A model generated the notes under the pieces. The model made no database searches, had not been told where the DNA came from, and saw nothing but the letters and a program-made list of their open reading frames with translations. This document shows positions 41,275-52,009 of a stretch of 64,000 bases of DNA, in pieces. This stretch comes from Shinella zoogloeoides. Its GTDB lineage: Bacteria; Pseudomonadota; Alphaproteobacteria; Rhizobiales; Rhizobiaceae. The translations under genes and the position numbers were made by a program. Position 1 is the stretch's first letter. Each line of letters starts with the position of its first letter. Location: contig NZ_CP086610.1 in NCBI RefSeq assembly GCF_020883495.1, positions 2,213,501 to 2,277,500 on the forward strand, written 5' to 3'.

Positions 41275-41319
41275 GCATTTGCATCCTTGATCGGCCGATC
41301 ACTCCCATGAATGGGAGCG
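41275..41319. promoter_or_regulatory. Cluster of three palindromes between the divergent binding-protein and transglycosylase genes
   Basis: ATGCA-TT-TGCAT (41275-41286), GATCGGCCGATC (41291-41302) and CTCCCAT-GA-ATGGGAG (41304-41319) follow each other within 45 bases of an otherwise gene-free 300-base region (41095-41394). They are candidate operators for one or both divergent genes; the regulators are unknown. Confidence 0.4.
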
Positions 41320-41394
41320 GCAAATCGCAATTGAATCAAAACCAATCGTTAAGATTTACAATTTATCAATATCCAGAAATCTTGAGGATCAGCG

Positions 41395-41967
41395 ATGCGT
41401 TGCGTATTGATCGTCGTCCTCCTGCTGCTTGCCGGCTGCGCGTCCGTCCCCCGACAGACGCAGAACGCCTGCGCCATCTTCGAGCAGCGCGACGGCTATT
41501 TCGACAACTGGCGGCAGGCCGCCTATGGCGTTGAGCGCGAATACGGCGTGCCCGTTCCCGTGCTGATGGCGACGGTCTATGCGGAGTCCGGCTTCCGGCA
41601 CAATGCCCGCCCGCCGCGCACCAAACTCTTCGGCTTCATTCCGTGGAAACGCCAGTCGACGGCGCTGGGCTATTCGCAGGCGCTCGACGGCACCTGGGCA
41701 CGCTACAAGCGTGAGACGGGCCGCTGGACGGCCAAGCGCACCGACTTCGGCGACGCCATCCGCTTCATCGGCTGGTACCACAGCGAGAGCAACCGCAAGA
41801 ACGGCATCGCCCTCAACGACACCTACCGGCTCTACATCGCCTATTACCACGGCCATACCGGCTACCAGCGCGGCAACTGGAGTTCGACGGCGAAGGCCGG
41901 CGGCAAGCGGGCGGCGACCATGGCGGTGAAGTATTCGCACCAGTTGAAGAGCTGCGGCGGCTGGTAA
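41395..41967 (+). CDS. Lipoprotein with lytic-transglycosylase (SLT-like) domain
   Basis: 190 residues. Signal with lipobox LLLLAGC (Cys15) predicts anchoring to the outer membrane. ATVYAESGFRHNARPP contains the expected catalytic Glu of an SLT domain, followed by LGYSQALDGTWARYK and RLYIAYYHGHTGYQRG. It should cut peptidoglycan strands. Ribosome site TTGAGGATCAGCG. The gene ends in a bidirectional terminator shared with rpoD. Confidence 0.85.
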   Translation: MRCVLIVVLLLLAGCASVPRQTQNACAIFEQRDGYFDNWRQAAYGVEREYGVPVPVLMATVYAESGFRHNARPPRTKLFGFIPWKRQSTALGYSQALDGTWARYKRETGRWTAKRTDFGDAIRFIGWYHSESNRKNGIALNDTYRLYIAYYHGHTGYQRGNWSSTAKAGGKRAATMAVKYSHQLKSCGGW

Positions 41968-42010
41968 ACCGCGCGAAGCGGGCGCCCCGCGTCCGGCTGC
42001 CGCCATAAAC

Positions 42011-42047
42011 AAAAAGCCCCGCGACCTTCCGGTTCGCGGGGCTTTTT
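42011..42047. terminator. Bidirectional terminator between the transglycosylase gene and rpoD
   Basis: AAAAAGCCCCGCGA (42011-42024) pairs perfectly with TCGCGGGGCTTTTT (42034-42047). T runs lie on both strands, so it can stop both convergent transcripts. Confidence 0.93.
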
Positions 42048-42062
42048 CGTTTCTTCGTCGCC

Positions 42063-44114
42063 TCAGCTATCGAGGAACGAGCGCAGCTTGCGGCTGCGGC
42101 TCGGGTGCTTCAGCTTGCGCAGCGCCTTCGCTTCGATCTGGCGGATACGTTCGCGGGTGACCGAGAACTGCTGGCCGACTTCTTCCAGCGTGTGGTCCGT
42201 GTTCATGCCGATGCCGAAGCGCATGCGCAGGACGCGCTCTTCGCGCGGCGTCAACGAGGCCAGAACGCGGGTCGTCGTCTCGCGCAGGTTCGCCTGGATG
42301 GCGGCGTCGATCGGCAGAAGCGCGTTCTTGTCCTCGATGAAGTCGCCGAGGTGGCTGTCTTCTTCGTCACCGACCGGCGTTTCCAGCGAAATCGGCTCCT
42401 TGGCGATCTTCAGGACCTTGCGGACCTTTTCGAGCGGCATGGCGAGCTTTTCGGCCAGTTCTTCCGGCGTCGGCTCGCGGCCGATCTCGTGCAACATCTG
42501 GCGCGAGGTACGGACGATCTTGTTGATCGTCTCGATCATATGCACCGGAATACGGATCGTGCGGGCCTGGTCGGCGATGGAACGGGTGATCGCCTGACGA
42601 ATCCACCACGTCGCATAGGTCGAGAACTTGTAGCCGCGGCGATACTCGAACTTGTCGACCGCCTTCATGAGGCCGATATTGCCCTCCTGAATGAGATCGA
42701 GGAACTGAAGGCCACGGTTCGTGTACTTCTTGGCGATCGAGATCACGAGACGGAGGTTGGCTTCCACCATCTCCTTCTTGGCGATGCGCGCCTCGCGCTC
42801 GCCCTTCTGCACCATCGAGACGATGCGGCGGAACTCAGCGATGGAAATGCCGGTTTCCGTGGCGAGGTTCTGGATCTCCTGACGGATGTCGCGGATCGTC
42901 GTGTTCTCGTTCTTGGCGAACTCCTTCCAGCCGCGGGCGGCAAGGTTGGCGATCGACTTCATCCAGTTCGGATCGAGTTCCGCGCCGGAATACTGTTCCA
43001 GGAACGAGTCGCGCTTGACGCCGTAGCTTTCGGCAAGGCGCAGCAGGCGCCCCTCGTTCTGCATCAGGCGCTTGGAGATGTCGTAGAGCTGCTCGACGAG
43101 GCTATCAACGCGGTTCTGGTTGAGCGACAGCGACTTCACGGCCGTGATCAGCTCGTCCTTCAACTCCTTGTAGCGGCGCTCCTGGGCGGGCGAGAGCGTG
43201 CCGGTCGCCTGCAGGCGGGCTTCCACCTGCTGGTCCTGCAGCTTGCGCAGCTTCTTGTAGGTCTCGGCAATGGTGTCGAGCGTCTCCATGACCTGCGGGC
43301 GCAGTTCCGCTTCCATGGCGGCGAGCGAGAGGTTCGACTCGTCGTCGTCCTCTTCCTCTTCCTCCGGCGGCAGGCCCTCGCCGCCGACATTGGTGATGTC
43401 GTCGTCGTTGGCCGCGCGCGGCTTGCGGTTCTTTTCCTTTTCCTCGGCCGCCTTGCGATCGGCCTCGATCTTTTCCGGGCTCTGGAACTGCGGGGCAGCC
43501 TTCGCCTCGGGACCGGAATAGGTCGTCTCGAGATCGATGATCTCGCGCAGCAGCGTCTGGCCTTCGTTGAGTTCGTCGCGCCAGATGATGATGGCCTGGA
43601 ACGTCAGCGGGCTTTCACAGAGGCCGGCGATCATTGTCTCGCGGCCGGCTTCGATGCGCTTGGCGATGGCGATTTCGCCTTCGCGCGACAGAAGCTCGAC
43701 GGAACCCATCTCGCGCAGATACATGCGCACCGGGTCGTCCGTGCGGTCCGTCGGCTCCTTCTTCTTGGCGGTCGCAAGCGCGGTGCCGCCGGAAGAGGCA
43801 AGCTCCCCGCCTTCGCTCTCGTTGTCGTCGTCGCCGCCTTCGTCCTCGGTCTGGGCCGCCTCTTCGGCGTCCTCGTCCTCGATGACGTTGATGCCCATGT
43901 CCGAAAGCATGGCCATCGTGTCCTCGATCTGCTCCGAGGTGACTTCCTCGGACGGCAGGACGGAGTTCAGCTCATCCATCGTGACATAGCCGCGCTTCTT
44001 GGCGGCCTTGATCATCTTCTTGACGGCATCATCGGAAAGATCGAGAAGAGGGCCGTCGGATGCGCCTTCGCGTTCGTTTTCGACTTCCTCGTTCTCTTTG
44101 ACCTTTGTCGCCAT
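42063..44114 (-). CDS. rpoD: Primary sigma factor RpoD (sigma-70)
   Basis: 683 residues, directs RNA polymerase to housekeeping promoters. Region 1.1 begins near residue 20 ([20 protein letters not shown]), an acidic linker follows ([20 protein letters not shown]), the non-conserved region has a Glu/Asp run, region 2 holds [17 protein letters not shown] and region 4 the helix-turn-helix [19 protein letters not shown]. Length is typical for Rhizobiaceae. In these bacteria it lies near dnaG and carA, as here, with kbl-tdh and others between. Confidence 0.97.
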   Translation of the reverse strand: MATKVKENEEVENEREGASDGPLLDLSDDAVKKMIKAAKKRGYVTMDELNSVLPSEEVTSEQIEDTMAMLSDMGINVIEDEDAEEAAQTEDEGGDDDNESEGGELASSGGTALATAKKKEPTDRTDDPVRMYLREMGSVELLSREGEIAIAKRIEAGRETMIAGLCESPLTFQAIIIWRDELNEGQTLLREIIDLETTYSGPEAKAAPQFQSPEKIEADRKAAEEKEKNRKPRAANDDDITNVGGEGLPPEEEEEDDDESNLSLAAMEAELRPQVMETLDTIAETYKKLRKLQDQQVEARLQATGTLSPAQERRYKELKDELITAVKSLSLNQNRVDSLVEQLYDISKRLMQNEGRLLRLAESYGVKRDSFLEQYSGAELDPNWMKSIANLAARGWKEFAKNENTTIRDIRQEIQNLATETGISIAEFRRIVSMVQKGEREARIAKKEMVEANLRLVISIAKKYTNRGLQFLDLIQEGNIGLMKAVDKFEYRRGYKFSTYATWWIRQAITRSIADQARTIRIPVHMIETINKIVRTSRQMLHEIGREPTPEELAEKLAMPLEKVRKVLKIAKEPISLETPVGDEEDSHLGDFIEDKNALLPIDAAIQANLRETTTRVLASLTPREERVLRMRFGIGMNTDHTLEEVGQQFSVTRERIRQIEAKALRKLKHPSRSRKLRSFLDS

Positions 44115-44533
44115 ATTACTTCGTCGCTTTCCTGAGCACCAGTTTCCAAGCGGTAGGGGTTCCGCAGCCGATCGCCCTTCGGCATGCGCAAACGCGAATC
44201 AGCGTCCCTGACCTAACGGATTGACAATTAAATCCCGATTAACCACATCCCGGCTCGCGGGTCCGTGGGAATGTTGCGCAAGCAACATAATTGACATGAC
44301 TTCCCGATCCGCCGTACCCATTCCTTCTCAGCCAACAATGGTGATTCCCAGAATTTTCGGTTACGTCAAGCTTTTCCGGCAAAAAAGCCGCAAAAGGTTC
44401 CGATTCGGGTTCGCAGACAGGCAGGTCGGCGGATCCGGGCGATTGAGCCTCATGTAGGCGCAAATCCCGGAAAGACAAGGGCCGGCAGCCTCGCGAAATC
44501 CAGCGGATTGACGCGAACGACTCACCGCCCCGC
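44115..44533. other. rpoD upstream region
   Basis: 419 bases without a convincing protein gene. AGGAAAG lies about 13 bases before the rpoD ATG. ATGTTGC-GCAA-GCAACAT (44271-44288) is a perfect 7-bp hairpin, in the area where rpoD promoters are expected. The DNA is more AT-rich around 44220-44400. Confidence 0.45.
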
Positions 44534-44881
44534 TCAGAACGAGCGGCCATCCACCTTGTCGATCCTCAGCGTCTCCAGATCGATGGCCGGAATGCACCGC
44601 AGGTTCACCGCCGCCATCCTGTTTCCTTTCGGGTCGCTTCCCTCGCCATAGGGCGCGATGCCGCAATTGGCGCAGAAATGGTGCTGGATGACGTGACGGT
44701 TGAACGTGTAGGTCGAGACCTTCTCCTTCGGCGTCGTCAGCCGCAGGTTTTCCGCCGGCACGAAGGCGAGCAGGCCGCCGCGCCGCCGGCACATGGAACA
44801 GTTGCAGTCCATGGCGGAATCGAACTCGCCCTCCACCTCGAAGGCGACATTGCCGCAATGACAGCTTCCCTCGTATTTCAT
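44534..44881 (-). CDS. GFA family zinc protein
   Basis: 115 residues of the glutathione-dependent formaldehyde-activating (GFA) fold. Zinc-binding Cys sites are visible: GSCHCGNVAFE, CNCSMCRRRGG and FCANCGIAPYG. Most family members have unknown substrates. GGAAGGAGGATTTCTG before ATG 44881 decides the start against upstream in-frame codons. It lies directly after tdh, 46 bases away, in the same direction. Confidence 0.88.
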   Translation of the reverse strand: MKYEGSCHCGNVAFEVEGEFDSAMDCNCSMCRRRGGLLAFVPAENLRLTTPKEKVSTYTFNRHVIQHHFCANCGIAPYGEGSDPKGNRMAAVNLRCIPAIDLETLRIDKVDGRSF

Positions 44882-44927
44882 CAGAAATCCTCCTTCCGTT
44901 AAACGCCAAACGCTTCCGTAGGCGGCC

Positions 44928-45965
44928 TCAATACCAATCCATGACGACCTTGCCGGAATTGCCCGAGCGCATCGCCTCGAAACCCTCCTGGAAGTCGTCG
45001 ATCCCGATGCGGTGCGTGATGATCGGCGCAAGGTCCAGCCCGCCCTGCACGAAGGCGATCATCTTGTACCAGGTCTCGAACATCTCGCGCCCGTAAATGC
45101 CCTTCAGCGTCAGCATCTTGAAGATCACCTTGTTCCAGTCGATGCCGAAACCGTCCGGCGCGATGCCGAGAATGGCGATCTTGCCGCCGTTGTTCATCGT
45201 TTCGATCATCGAGCGGAAGGCCGGCGGCGCGCCCGACATTTCGAGGCCGACGTCAAAACCCTCCGTCATGCCGATCTGGCCCATCACCTCGGCAAGATCA
45301 GCCTTCGAGGCATCGACCACATGATCGATGCCGACCTTGCGGGCGAGGTCGAGGCGCACCGGATTGATATCCGTGATGACGACCTTGCGCGCACCCGAGC
45401 GCTTCGCCACCATCGCCCCCATGATGCCGATCGGCCCCGCCCCCGTCACCAGCACATCCTCGCCGACGAGGTCGAAGGAGAGCGCCGTGTGAACGGCATT
45501 GCCGAACGGGTCGAAGATCGCCGCCACCTCGTCCGGCACGTCGTCCGGGATCGGCACGACATTGTGCTCGGGAATGCAGACGAACTCGCCGAAGGAGCCC
45601 GGCCGGTTGACGCCAACGCCCTTGGTATAGTGACAGAGGTGCCCGCGCCCGGCGCGGCAGTTGCGGCACTTGCCGCAGACGATGTGCCCCTCGCCCGAGA
45701 CGCGCTCCCCGACACGGTACTTGGTGACCGCCGAGCCGACCTCGGCAATCTCGCCGACAAATTCATGACCGACCACCATGGGCACAGGAATGGTCTTCTG
45801 CGCCCACTGGTCCCAGTTCCAGATATGCACGTCCGTGCCGCAGATCGCAGACTTCTTCACCCGGATCAGCACGTCGTTCGGCCCGACCTCCGGCACCGGC
45901 ACATTTTCCATCCAGAGACCGACTTCAGGTTTTGCTTTAACCAGCGCACGCATCATGTTCGACAT
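44928..45965 (-). CDS. tdh: L-threonine 3-dehydrogenase
   Basis: 345 residues, oxidises L-threonine to 2-amino-3-ketobutyrate with NAD+. Catalytic zinc site [14 protein letters not shown] and GHEFVGEI, structural zinc [15 protein letters not shown], and the Rossmann motif [12 protein letters not shown] are present. It forms an operon with kbl upstream (32 bases apart), so the unstable product passes to the next enzyme. Normal length (about 341-345). Confidence 0.96.
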   Translation of the reverse strand: MSNMMRALVKAKPEVGLWMENVPVPEVGPNDVLIRVKKSAICGTDVHIWNWDQWAQKTIPVPMVVGHEFVGEIAEVGSAVTKYRVGERVSGEGHIVCGKCRNCRAGRGHLCHYTKGVGVNRPGSFGEFVCIPEHNVVPIPDDVPDEVAAIFDPFGNAVHTALSFDLVGEDVLVTGAGPIGIMGAMVAKRSGARKVVITDINPVRLDLARKVGIDHVVDASKADLAEVMGQIGMTEGFDVGLEMSGAPPAFRSMIETMNNGGKIAILGIAPDGFGIDWNKVIFKMLTLKGIYGREMFETWYKMIAFVQGGLDLAPIITHRIGIDDFQEGFEAMRSGNSGKVVMDWY

Positions 45966-45997
45966 GACGAAAACTCCGCAAGGGATTCAGAAGACTC

Positions 45998-47185
45998 TCA
46001 AATGACGCCCAGTTCGCGCCCGACTTCGGCGAAGACTTGGATCGCCTTGCGAACGTCCGCCTCGCTATGGGCGGCCGACATCTGGGTGCGGATGCGCGCC
46101 TGCCCGCGCGGCACGACGGGGAAGGAAAAGCCGATGACATAGACGCCCTTCGCCAGCATGCGGCTCGCCATTTCCTGAGCAAGGCTCGCATCGCCCAGCA
46201 TGACGGGAATGATCGGGTGCCCCTCCCCCGCAAGCGTGAAGCCAAGCTTCGTCATCTCCGCACGGAAGAGATCGGCATTGGCGTACAGCCGTTTTCTGAG
46301 CGCATCACCATTGTCGATGAGGTCGAAGACCTTCAGCGAGGCGGCCGCGATGACCGGGGCGAGTGTATTGGAGAAGAGATAGGGCCGCGAGCGCTGGCGC
46401 AGCCATTCGACCACCTCGCGCTTGCCGGACGTATAACCGCCGGAAGCGCCGCCGAGCGCCTTGCCCAGCGTGCCGGTGATGATATCGACCCGGCCCTCCA
46501 CGCCGCAATGCTCCGCCGAGCCGCGGCCATGCTTACCAACGAAACCAACCGCATGGCTGTCGTCCACCATGACCATCGCGCCATATTTCTCCGCAAGATC
46601 GCAGACGCCCTCAAGATTGGCGATGATGCCGTCCATCGAGAAGACGCCGTCCGTGGCGATCATCTTGAAGCGGCTGCCTTCCGCCTTCTTCAGCTCCTCT
46701 TCCAGCGCTGCCATGTCGTTGTTGGCATAGCGGAAGCGCTTGGCCTTGGAGAGCCGCACGCCGTCGATGATCGAGGCGTGGTTCAGCGCATCGGAGATGA
46801 TGGCGTCCTCCTCGGAAAGCAGCGTCTCGAACAGGCCGCCATTGGCATCGAAGCAGGAGGAATAGAGGATCGTATCCTCCTGCCCGAGGAAGGAGGAGAT
46901 GCGCGCCTCGAGCTGCTTGTGCTCTTCCTGCGTGCCGCAGATGAAGCGCACGGAGGCCATGCCGTAGCCATAGCGGTCGAGGGCCTTCTTGCCGGCCTCG
47001 GCCAGTTCCTCGTTATCGGCAAGGCCGAGATAGTTGTTGGCGCAGAAGTTCAGCACGCGCTCGCCGGAGGCGACGGCGATCTCGCCGGCCTGCTTGGAGG
47101 TGATCACGCGCTCGGCCTTGTAGAGGCCGGCGGCCTTCAGGCCTTCGATTTCGGATTGGAGATGGGCAAGGAAAGCGGAGGTCAT
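45998..47185 (-). CDS. kbl: Glycine C-acetyltransferase (2-amino-3-ketobutyrate CoA ligase)
   Basis: 395 residues, PLP-dependent; splits 2-amino-3-ketobutyrate with CoA into glycine and acetyl-Co[49 protein letters not shown] and the PLP-lysine site [14 protein letters not shown] are present. ATG 47185 ([17 protein letters not shown]) fits the known N-terminus; longer in-frame starts do not. First gene of the kbl-tdh threonine degradation operon. Confidence 0.96.
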   Translation of the reverse strand: MTSAFLAHLQSEIEGLKAAGLYKAERVITSKQAGEIAVASGERVLNFCANNYLGLADNEELAEAGKKALDRYGYGMASVRFICGTQEEHKQLEARISSFLGQEDTILYSSCFDANGGLFETLLSEEDAIISDALNHASIIDGVRLSKAKRFRYANNDMAALEEELKKAEGSRFKMIATDGVFSMDGIIANLEGVCDLAEKYGAMVMVDDSHAVGFVGKHGRGSAEHCGVEGRVDIITGTLGKALGGASGGYTSGKREVVEWLRQRSRPYLFSNTLAPVIAAASLKVFDLIDNGDALRKRLYANADLFRAEMTKLGFTLAGEGHPIIPVMLGDASLAQEMASRMLAKGVYVIGFSFPVVPRGQARIRTQMSAAHSEADVRKAIQVFAEVGRELGVI

Positions 47186-47234
47186 GGGCACGCACTCACG
47201 GCTGGAAGGAAAATCGGTTCGAAGCGGCGACGGC

Positions 47235-47690
47235 TCAGGCAACGCTCGCCGCATAGGCTGCGACAAGCCCCTCGTAGTCTTCCATCGGCGGGAATTTCTC
47301 GTAGCTGTGCGCGGCAGGCGTCGTGGCCCAGGCAAGCTTCTCGCTCGTATAGGTCTCGATGAAGGGGCTGGACCAGCTTGCGTCTTCGAGCATGGTCGGC
47401 CGGACATTGACGAAGAAATCCATACCCGCCGGCCGCGTGAACATCCATGTCATGCAATCCGGGCAGAAATGGTGCCCCGCCTCAGGACTGGCCCCGGCAA
47501 CGACTGGCGCGCCGACCGTGACGGCAAAGCCTTGCGACGGGATGGCCGCGCTCAGCGAATAGGCGCTGCCGGACATGCGCTGGCAGCCGGTGCAATGGCA
47601 GGCCATGGTCAAAAGCGGCGGCGCGCTGATGCGGATTTGCACCCGCCCGCAACGGCAGGCTCCGTTCAGCGGCAAGGTCGGTCGCGGCAT
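47235..47690 (-). CDS. GFA family zinc protein (second copy)
   Basis: 151 residues. Zinc sites [29 protein letters not shown] and [14 protein letters not shown]. More distant from the copy at 44534 than recent duplicates would be. Lies 49 bases upstream of kbl in the same direction and may share its transcript. ATG 47690 gives the normal family N-terminus. Confidence 0.86.
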   Translation of the reverse strand: MPRPTLPLNGACRCGRVQIRISAPPLLTMACHCTGCQRMSGSAYSLSAAIPSQGFAVTVGAPVVAGASPEAGHHFCPDCMTWMFTRPAGMDFFVNVRPTMLEDASWSSPFIETYTSEKLAWATTPAAHSYEKFPPMEDYEGLVAAYAASVA

Positions 47691-47808
47691 ATTCGGCTCC
47701 CCCTCCGATCGACGCCGGCTTGTCTTGTTATCGTAGCGCCGGCGCATATGGCTCCAGAACATAGTTCTAGCGCAGCGGCGGCCCGCGTAAAGGGCCACCG
47801 ACCCCTTT

Positions 47809-48537
47809 TCAGGGCCGCTCGCAGGCAATCAGCAGGAACATCGGCCGGTTCAGCTCCACCTGCCATTCGGGATGCTCGGCAAGCTGCGCCGCGCTCGGTT
47901 TCCATTCCTCGACATGGCGGATGACGAAGCCGGCCGAAACCAGCGCGTTCAGCGTCGTGCCGATGGTTCGATGATGTTTGACGACGCCCTTGGCGAGCCA
48001 GTCCGTCGTGCGCGGGCCTTCGACGAGATAACCATCCACCGGCCAGACCGTCCTGCCATCCACCTCCGCCCAGTCGGGCTGTGAGGGCGCCATATAAAGC
48101 GGATGCTCGATGGTGAAGACGAAAGACGAGCCGGGCACCAGCGCCGCATGGATGCTGCGCACCAGCCGGCCGAAATCCGCGATATAGTGGAAGGCGAGCG
48201 AGGAATAGGCGAAATCGAAAGCGCCTTCCGGCAGTTCGAGCCGGTCGAGGTCGGCAATCTCGTAGCGCACGGCCGGCGACTGCGTCTCGGCCTTCGCCCG
48301 TGCGATCATGTTTTCCGAAAGGTCGAGGCCGAGCACGCTTTCCGCCCCCTCCGCCGCCGCATGGCGCGCGAACCAGCCGAAGCCGCAGCCAAGATCGACG
48401 ATGCGCCGCCCCTTCAGATCGGGCAGCAGCGCGCGCACCGATTCCCACTCCGCCGCCCCGGCAAGCCCATGAACCGAGCGGGGAAGGTTACTGTAGCCCT
48501 CGAAGAAGGCCGGCTGGTCATAAATATTCTGGGCCAT
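47809..48537 (-). CDS. Class I SAM-dependent methyltransferase
   Basis: 242 residues. SAM motif I is RRIVDLGCGFGWFARHA (about residues 44-60), motif post-I VLGLDLSENMIARAK, and FDFAYSSLAFHYI is motif IV. The family covers many small-molecule methyltransferases (UbiE/MenG-like fold); substrate unknown. Divergent from the SDR gene; the 217-base gap contains no further gene. Confidence 0.85.
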   Translation of the reverse strand: MAQNIYDQPAFFEGYSNLPRSVHGLAGAAEWESVRALLPDLKGRRIVDLGCGFGWFARHAAAEGAESVLGLDLSENMIARAKAETQSPAVRYEIADLDRLELPEGAFDFAYSSLAFHYIADFGRLVRSIHAALVPGSSFVFTIEHPLYMAPSQPDWAEVDGRTVWPVDGYLVEGPRTTDWLAKGVVKHHRTIGTTLNALVSAGFVIRHVEEWKPSAAQLAEHPEWQVELNRPMFLLIACERP

Positions 48538-48754
48538 TGGAAAATCCTCTCACCGGGGACATACCCCGTTTTCAACAAAGGACAAACCCGTCCGCCTGAC
48601 CACGGGAATGGATCGCAGATTGCCCGAACCGTTACCCGCCCCCTCTCCGGCCGGAACACCGCGAGCAAGACGCCCCTTACGGCCCCACGCGATTTCCCCG
48701 GACTTGACAGAAGCCACCTGCCCCTATCCGTTGGCGCCACGAAAGGAAGCGGCA

Positions 48755-49525
48755 ATGACGATTTTGGACAGGTTCTCCCAGAAGGGCCGCGTTGCCCTCG
48801 TCACCGGCGCCGCGCGTGGTCTCGGCTTCGAGATCGCCAACGCGCTCGCGGAAGCCGGCGCGCATGTGGTGCTGACGGGCCGCACGCCCGCGACGCTCGA
48901 CGAGGCCGTGGCGAAAATCACGGCGGCCGGCGGCAGCGCCTCCGCAACCGCCTTCGACATCGCCGACCGTCCCGCCCAACGCGCCGCGCTCGCCGATATC
49001 GAGCGCCGGCACGGACGACTCGACGTACTAGTCAACAATGTCGGCGCCCGCGACCGTCGCCCGCTCGCCGACCTCGACGACGAGGCGATCGACGACCTGA
49101 TCCTGACCGACCTTGCCGCCGCCGCCAGCCTTTCGCGCGATGCCGCCGCCCTGATGAAGCGCAACGGCCACGGCCGTCTGATTTCCGTCACCTCCATCGG
49201 CGGCCATGTCGCCATGCCGAACGACGGCATCTACCCCGCCGCAAAGCAGGGCCTCACCGGCCTGATGCGCAGCATGGCGGTCGAATACGGCCCGCACGGC
49301 ATCACCAGCAACGCCATCGCCCCCGGCTGGTTCGCAACGGAGACCAACGCCGCCATGGCCGCCAACGACGACCTGATGCCCTTTGTGCGCCAGCGCATTC
49401 CCGCGCAGCGCTGGGCGCGCCCCGACGAAATCGCCGGCGCCGCCCTCTTCCTCGCCAGCGACGCTGCCTCCTTCGTCAACGGCCATGTGCTGGTGGTGGA
49501 CGGCGGGATGACGGTCAGGATGTGA
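48755..49525 (+). CDS. Short-chain dehydrogenase/reductase (gluconate 5-dehydrogenase-like)
   Basis: 256 residues. NAD(P)-binding TGAARGLGFEIA, NNVGARDRR, catalytic Ser in SVTSIGG and Tyr-Lys in YPAAKQGLTG, and the C-terminal GHVLVVDGGMTVRM. The overall pattern (FSQKGRVALVTG) is close to gluconate 5-dehydrogenases (IdnO/Gno). GAAAGGAAGCGGCA precedes the ATG. Convergent with recQ, 18 bases apart. Confidence 0.86.
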   Translation: MTILDRFSQKGRVALVTGAARGLGFEIANALAEAGAHVVLTGRTPATLDEAVAKITAAGGSASATAFDIADRPAQRAALADIERRHGRLDVLVNNVGARDRRPLADLDDEAIDDLILTDLAAAASLSRDAAALMKRNGHGRLISVTSIGGHVAMPNDGIYPAAKQGLTGLMRSMAVEYGPHGITSNAIAPGWFATETNAAMAANDDLMPFVRQRIPAQRWARPDEIAGAALFLASDAASFVNGHVLVVDGGMTVRM

Positions 49526-49543
49526 CGGCCGCCCACCTCGCCG

Positions 49544-51418
49544 CTAATCCGTGAACTCGTCGATCACCGCGAGAAAAGCCTCGCCGAAACGGTCGCGCTT
49601 CGAAACGCCGATGCCGGGAATGTCCAGCAGCTCCTCAAGGTCGCGCGGCCGCTCCTTGGCAAGCGCAATCAGCGTCGTATCGGGGAAGACGACATAGGGC
49701 GGCACGTCGAGATCCTTGGCGATGGAAAGACGCTCGGCGCGCAGCAGCTCGAACAGCGCCAGATCGGAACCGGAGAGGTTGGACTTTTCGCGCGCGGCCG
49801 GAGAACTGCCGGCGCGCGCCTTGCGCCCGCCCGCCTGCGGCCGATCCTTGCGGAACAGCACCTCGCGCTCATGGCGGAAGACGGCCCGCGCCTCCGGCTC
49901 GAGCTTCAGCGCGCCATAGGCAGAATGATCGACACTGATCAGGCCCATGGCCAGCAACTGCCGGAAGATCGACTGCCAGATGCGCGGCGCAATATCCTTG
50001 CCCGCCCCGAAGACCGGCATTTCCGTATGGCCGAACCGTTCCGTCTTCTCGTTGACCGTCCCCATCAGCACATCGATGACATGCCCCGCGCCAAAACGCT
50101 CGCCGGTGCGATAGACGGCGGCGAGCGCCTTGATGGCGGCCTCCGTGCCGTCCCAGGTCTCGACCGGGTTGCGGCAGGTATCGCAATTGCCGCAGCCGCC
50201 CGCATGCGCCTCGCCGAAATGCGCAAGGATCGCCTTGCGCCGGCAGCCGGCCGTCTCGCAGATGGCGAGCAGCGCCGTCAGCTTGGCGCGCTCGATGCGC
50301 TTGATCTCGTCCGCCGCCCCGCCCTCGTCGATCATCTTGCGGCGCTGCACGACATCGGCCATGCCATAGGCCATCCAGACATTCGAGGGCAGCCCGTCGC
50401 GCCCCGCGCGCCCGGTCTCCTGATAATAGGCCTCCACGGAACCCGGCAGGTCGAGATGGGCGACATAACGCACATCCGGTTTGTCGATGCCCATGCCGAA
50501 GGCGACGGTGGCGACGAGGCAGAGATTCTCTTCCTTCAGGAACGCATCCTGATTGGCGTCGCGCACCGCCCGGTCGAAGCCGGCATGATAGGGCAGCGCG
50601 CGGACGCCCTGCGCATTCAGCCAGTCGGCCGTATCCTCCACCTTGGCGCGCGAAAGGCAATAGACGATGCCGCTCTCGCCCTGATGACGCGACAGGAAAC
50701 GCAGGAGCTGCTGGCGCGGCTGGTCGCGCTCGGCGATCTCGTAGGAAATGTTCGGCCGGTCGAAGCTGGTGGTGAAGACCTCGGCCTCCTCCAGCCCGAG
50801 GCGCTCGATGATATCGTCGCGCGTATGCGGATCGGCCGTCGCCGTCAGCGCCATGCGCGGCACACCGGGATAACGCTCGCCGAGCAGGCCGAGCGTGCGG
50901 TATTCCGGCCGGAAATCATGGCCCCATTGCGAGACGCAGTGTGCCTCGTCGATTGCGAAGAGCGCGATGCGCGCACCCGCGACCAGCTCTGCGAAGCCAT
51001 CCGTGACGATGCGCTCAGGCGTCACATAGAGAAAATCGAGATCGCCGCTGCGCATGGCGTCGCGCACCGCGAAGAACTCCTCGCGCGACAGCGACGAATT
51101 GAGCGCCGCCGCCCTGACGCCAAGCTGCTTCAACGCCTCCACCTGGTCGCGCATCAGCGCGATCAGCGGCGAGATGACGATGCCGACACCCTCGCGGCAA
51201 AGGGCCGGAATCTGGAAGCACAACGACTTGCCCGCGCCCGTCGGGAAAAGCACCACGGCATCGCCGCCCGCCGTCACATGCTCCACCACCGCCTGCTGCT
51301 TGCCGCGAAAGGCATCGTAACCATAGACGCGCTTGAGCACGTCGAGCGGATCGGCGGCAGGCGCGGCGAAAAGGGCCGACAATGGACCGGGAGGATTGGG
51401 GAAACTGGCGTGACTCAT
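49544..51418 (-). CDS. recQ: ATP-dependent DNA helicase RecQ
   Basis: 624 residues. Helicase motifs [14 protein letters not shown] (I), [18 protein letters not shown] (II and the aromatic loop), [12 protein letters not shown] (III) and [12 protein letters not shown] (VI); the RQC zinc site with Cys residues in CRRKAIL and CGNCDTC; and an HRDC domain at the C-terminus ([16 protein letters not shown]). Unwinds recombination and fork intermediates. The ATG at 51418 matches the usual N-terminus; codons upstream are less likely. Confidence 0.95.
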   Translation of the reverse strand: MSHASFPNPPGPLSALFAAPAADPLDVLKRVYGYDAFRGKQQAVVEHVTAGGDAVVLFPTGAGKSLCFQIPALCREGVGIVISPLIALMRDQVEALKQLGVRAAALNSSLSREEFFAVRDAMRSGDLDFLYVTPERIVTDGFAELVAGARIALFAIDEAHCVSQWGHDFRPEYRTLGLLGERYPGVPRMALTATADPHTRDDIIERLGLEEAEVFTTSFDRPNISYEIAERDQPRQQLLRFLSRHQGESGIVYCLSRAKVEDTADWLNAQGVRALPYHAGFDRAVRDANQDAFLKEENLCLVATVAFGMGIDKPDVRYVAHLDLPGSVEAYYQETGRAGRDGLPSNVWMAYGMADVVQRRKMIDEGGAADEIKRIERAKLTALLAICETAGCRRKAILAHFGEAHAGGCGNCDTCRNPVETWDGTEAAIKALAAVYRTGERFGAGHVIDVLMGTVNEKTERFGHTEMPVFGAGKDIAPRIWQSIFRQLLAMGLISVDHSAYGALKLEPEARAVFRHEREVLFRKDRPQAGGRKARAGSSPAAREKSNLSGSDLALFELLRAERLSIAKDLDVPPYVVFPDTTLIALAKERPRDLEELLDIPGIGVSKRDRFGEAFLAVIDEFTD

Positions 51419-51560
51419 GACCTGCACTTTCTTCCCCCATTCTGGCCAAGCCCGGCAATGTCGGCAACCACCCGACCGGCGACTTTCGTCTTCACACACA
51501 ATGTTCTTGATTTGTTCTGATTTCAAGAGTAAGTTGCAAAAAATTGAGAGGGAGCGAAAA

Positions 51561-51944
51561 ATGGATGCCTATGCAACACTCGGCGCCTCCGACGCCGCGG
51601 CGACAGCCACATTCTACGATGCCGTGCTCTCGACCATCGGCTGGGCGATGCATTCCGAATTTCCGGGATGGCGCAGCTATACCAAGGGCGGCGGCGAAGG
51701 CGGCTTCAAGCTCTGGCTTTGCACGCCCTTCGACGGTGCGCCGGCCAGCGCCGGGAACGGCACGATGATCGGCTTTGTGGCCGCCTCGCACGATGAGGTG
51801 CATGCCTTTCACGCTGCGTCCCTCGCCCTTGGCGGGACGGATGAAGGCCCGCCCGGCCCTCGCGCGCATTACGGCCCGAACTGGTACTCCGCCTATGTGC
51901 GGGATCCCTCGGGAAACAAGCTCGCCATCGTCTACGACAGCTAG
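51561..51944 (+). CDS. VOC (glyoxalase/bleomycin-resistance) family protein
   Basis: 127 residues. Two beta-alpha-beta-beta-beta units: [19 protein letters not shown] and [19 protein letters not shown] followed by [16 protein letters not shown], a common VOC ending. GAGAGGGAGCGAAAA before ATG 51561 is a good site. Substrate unknown. Confidence 0.85.
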   Translation: MDAYATLGASDAAATATFYDAVLSTIGWAMHSEFPGWRSYTKGGGEGGFKLWLCTPFDGAPASAGNGTMIGFVAASHDEVHAFHAASLALGGTDEGPPGPRAHYGPNWYSAYVRDPSGNKLAIVYDS

Positions 51945-52009
51945 GACGTTTCCGGCCGAAGCACACAGCGGCTTCGCGCGATGACGCCATGAGGCGTGGC
52001 AGAAACGGA

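Noticed and set aside
42105..44135. A 676-codon plus-strand frame opposite rpoD
   Set aside because: Antisense shadow of a secure rpoD gene; composition is Leu/Asp/Arg-rich without domains.
44534..52000. The genes between rpoD and dnaG as a horizontally acquired island
   Set aside because: They are housekeeping or core-like genes (tdh, kbl, recQ) with host-like composition and no mobility genes; such an order is plausible for Rhizobiaceae.
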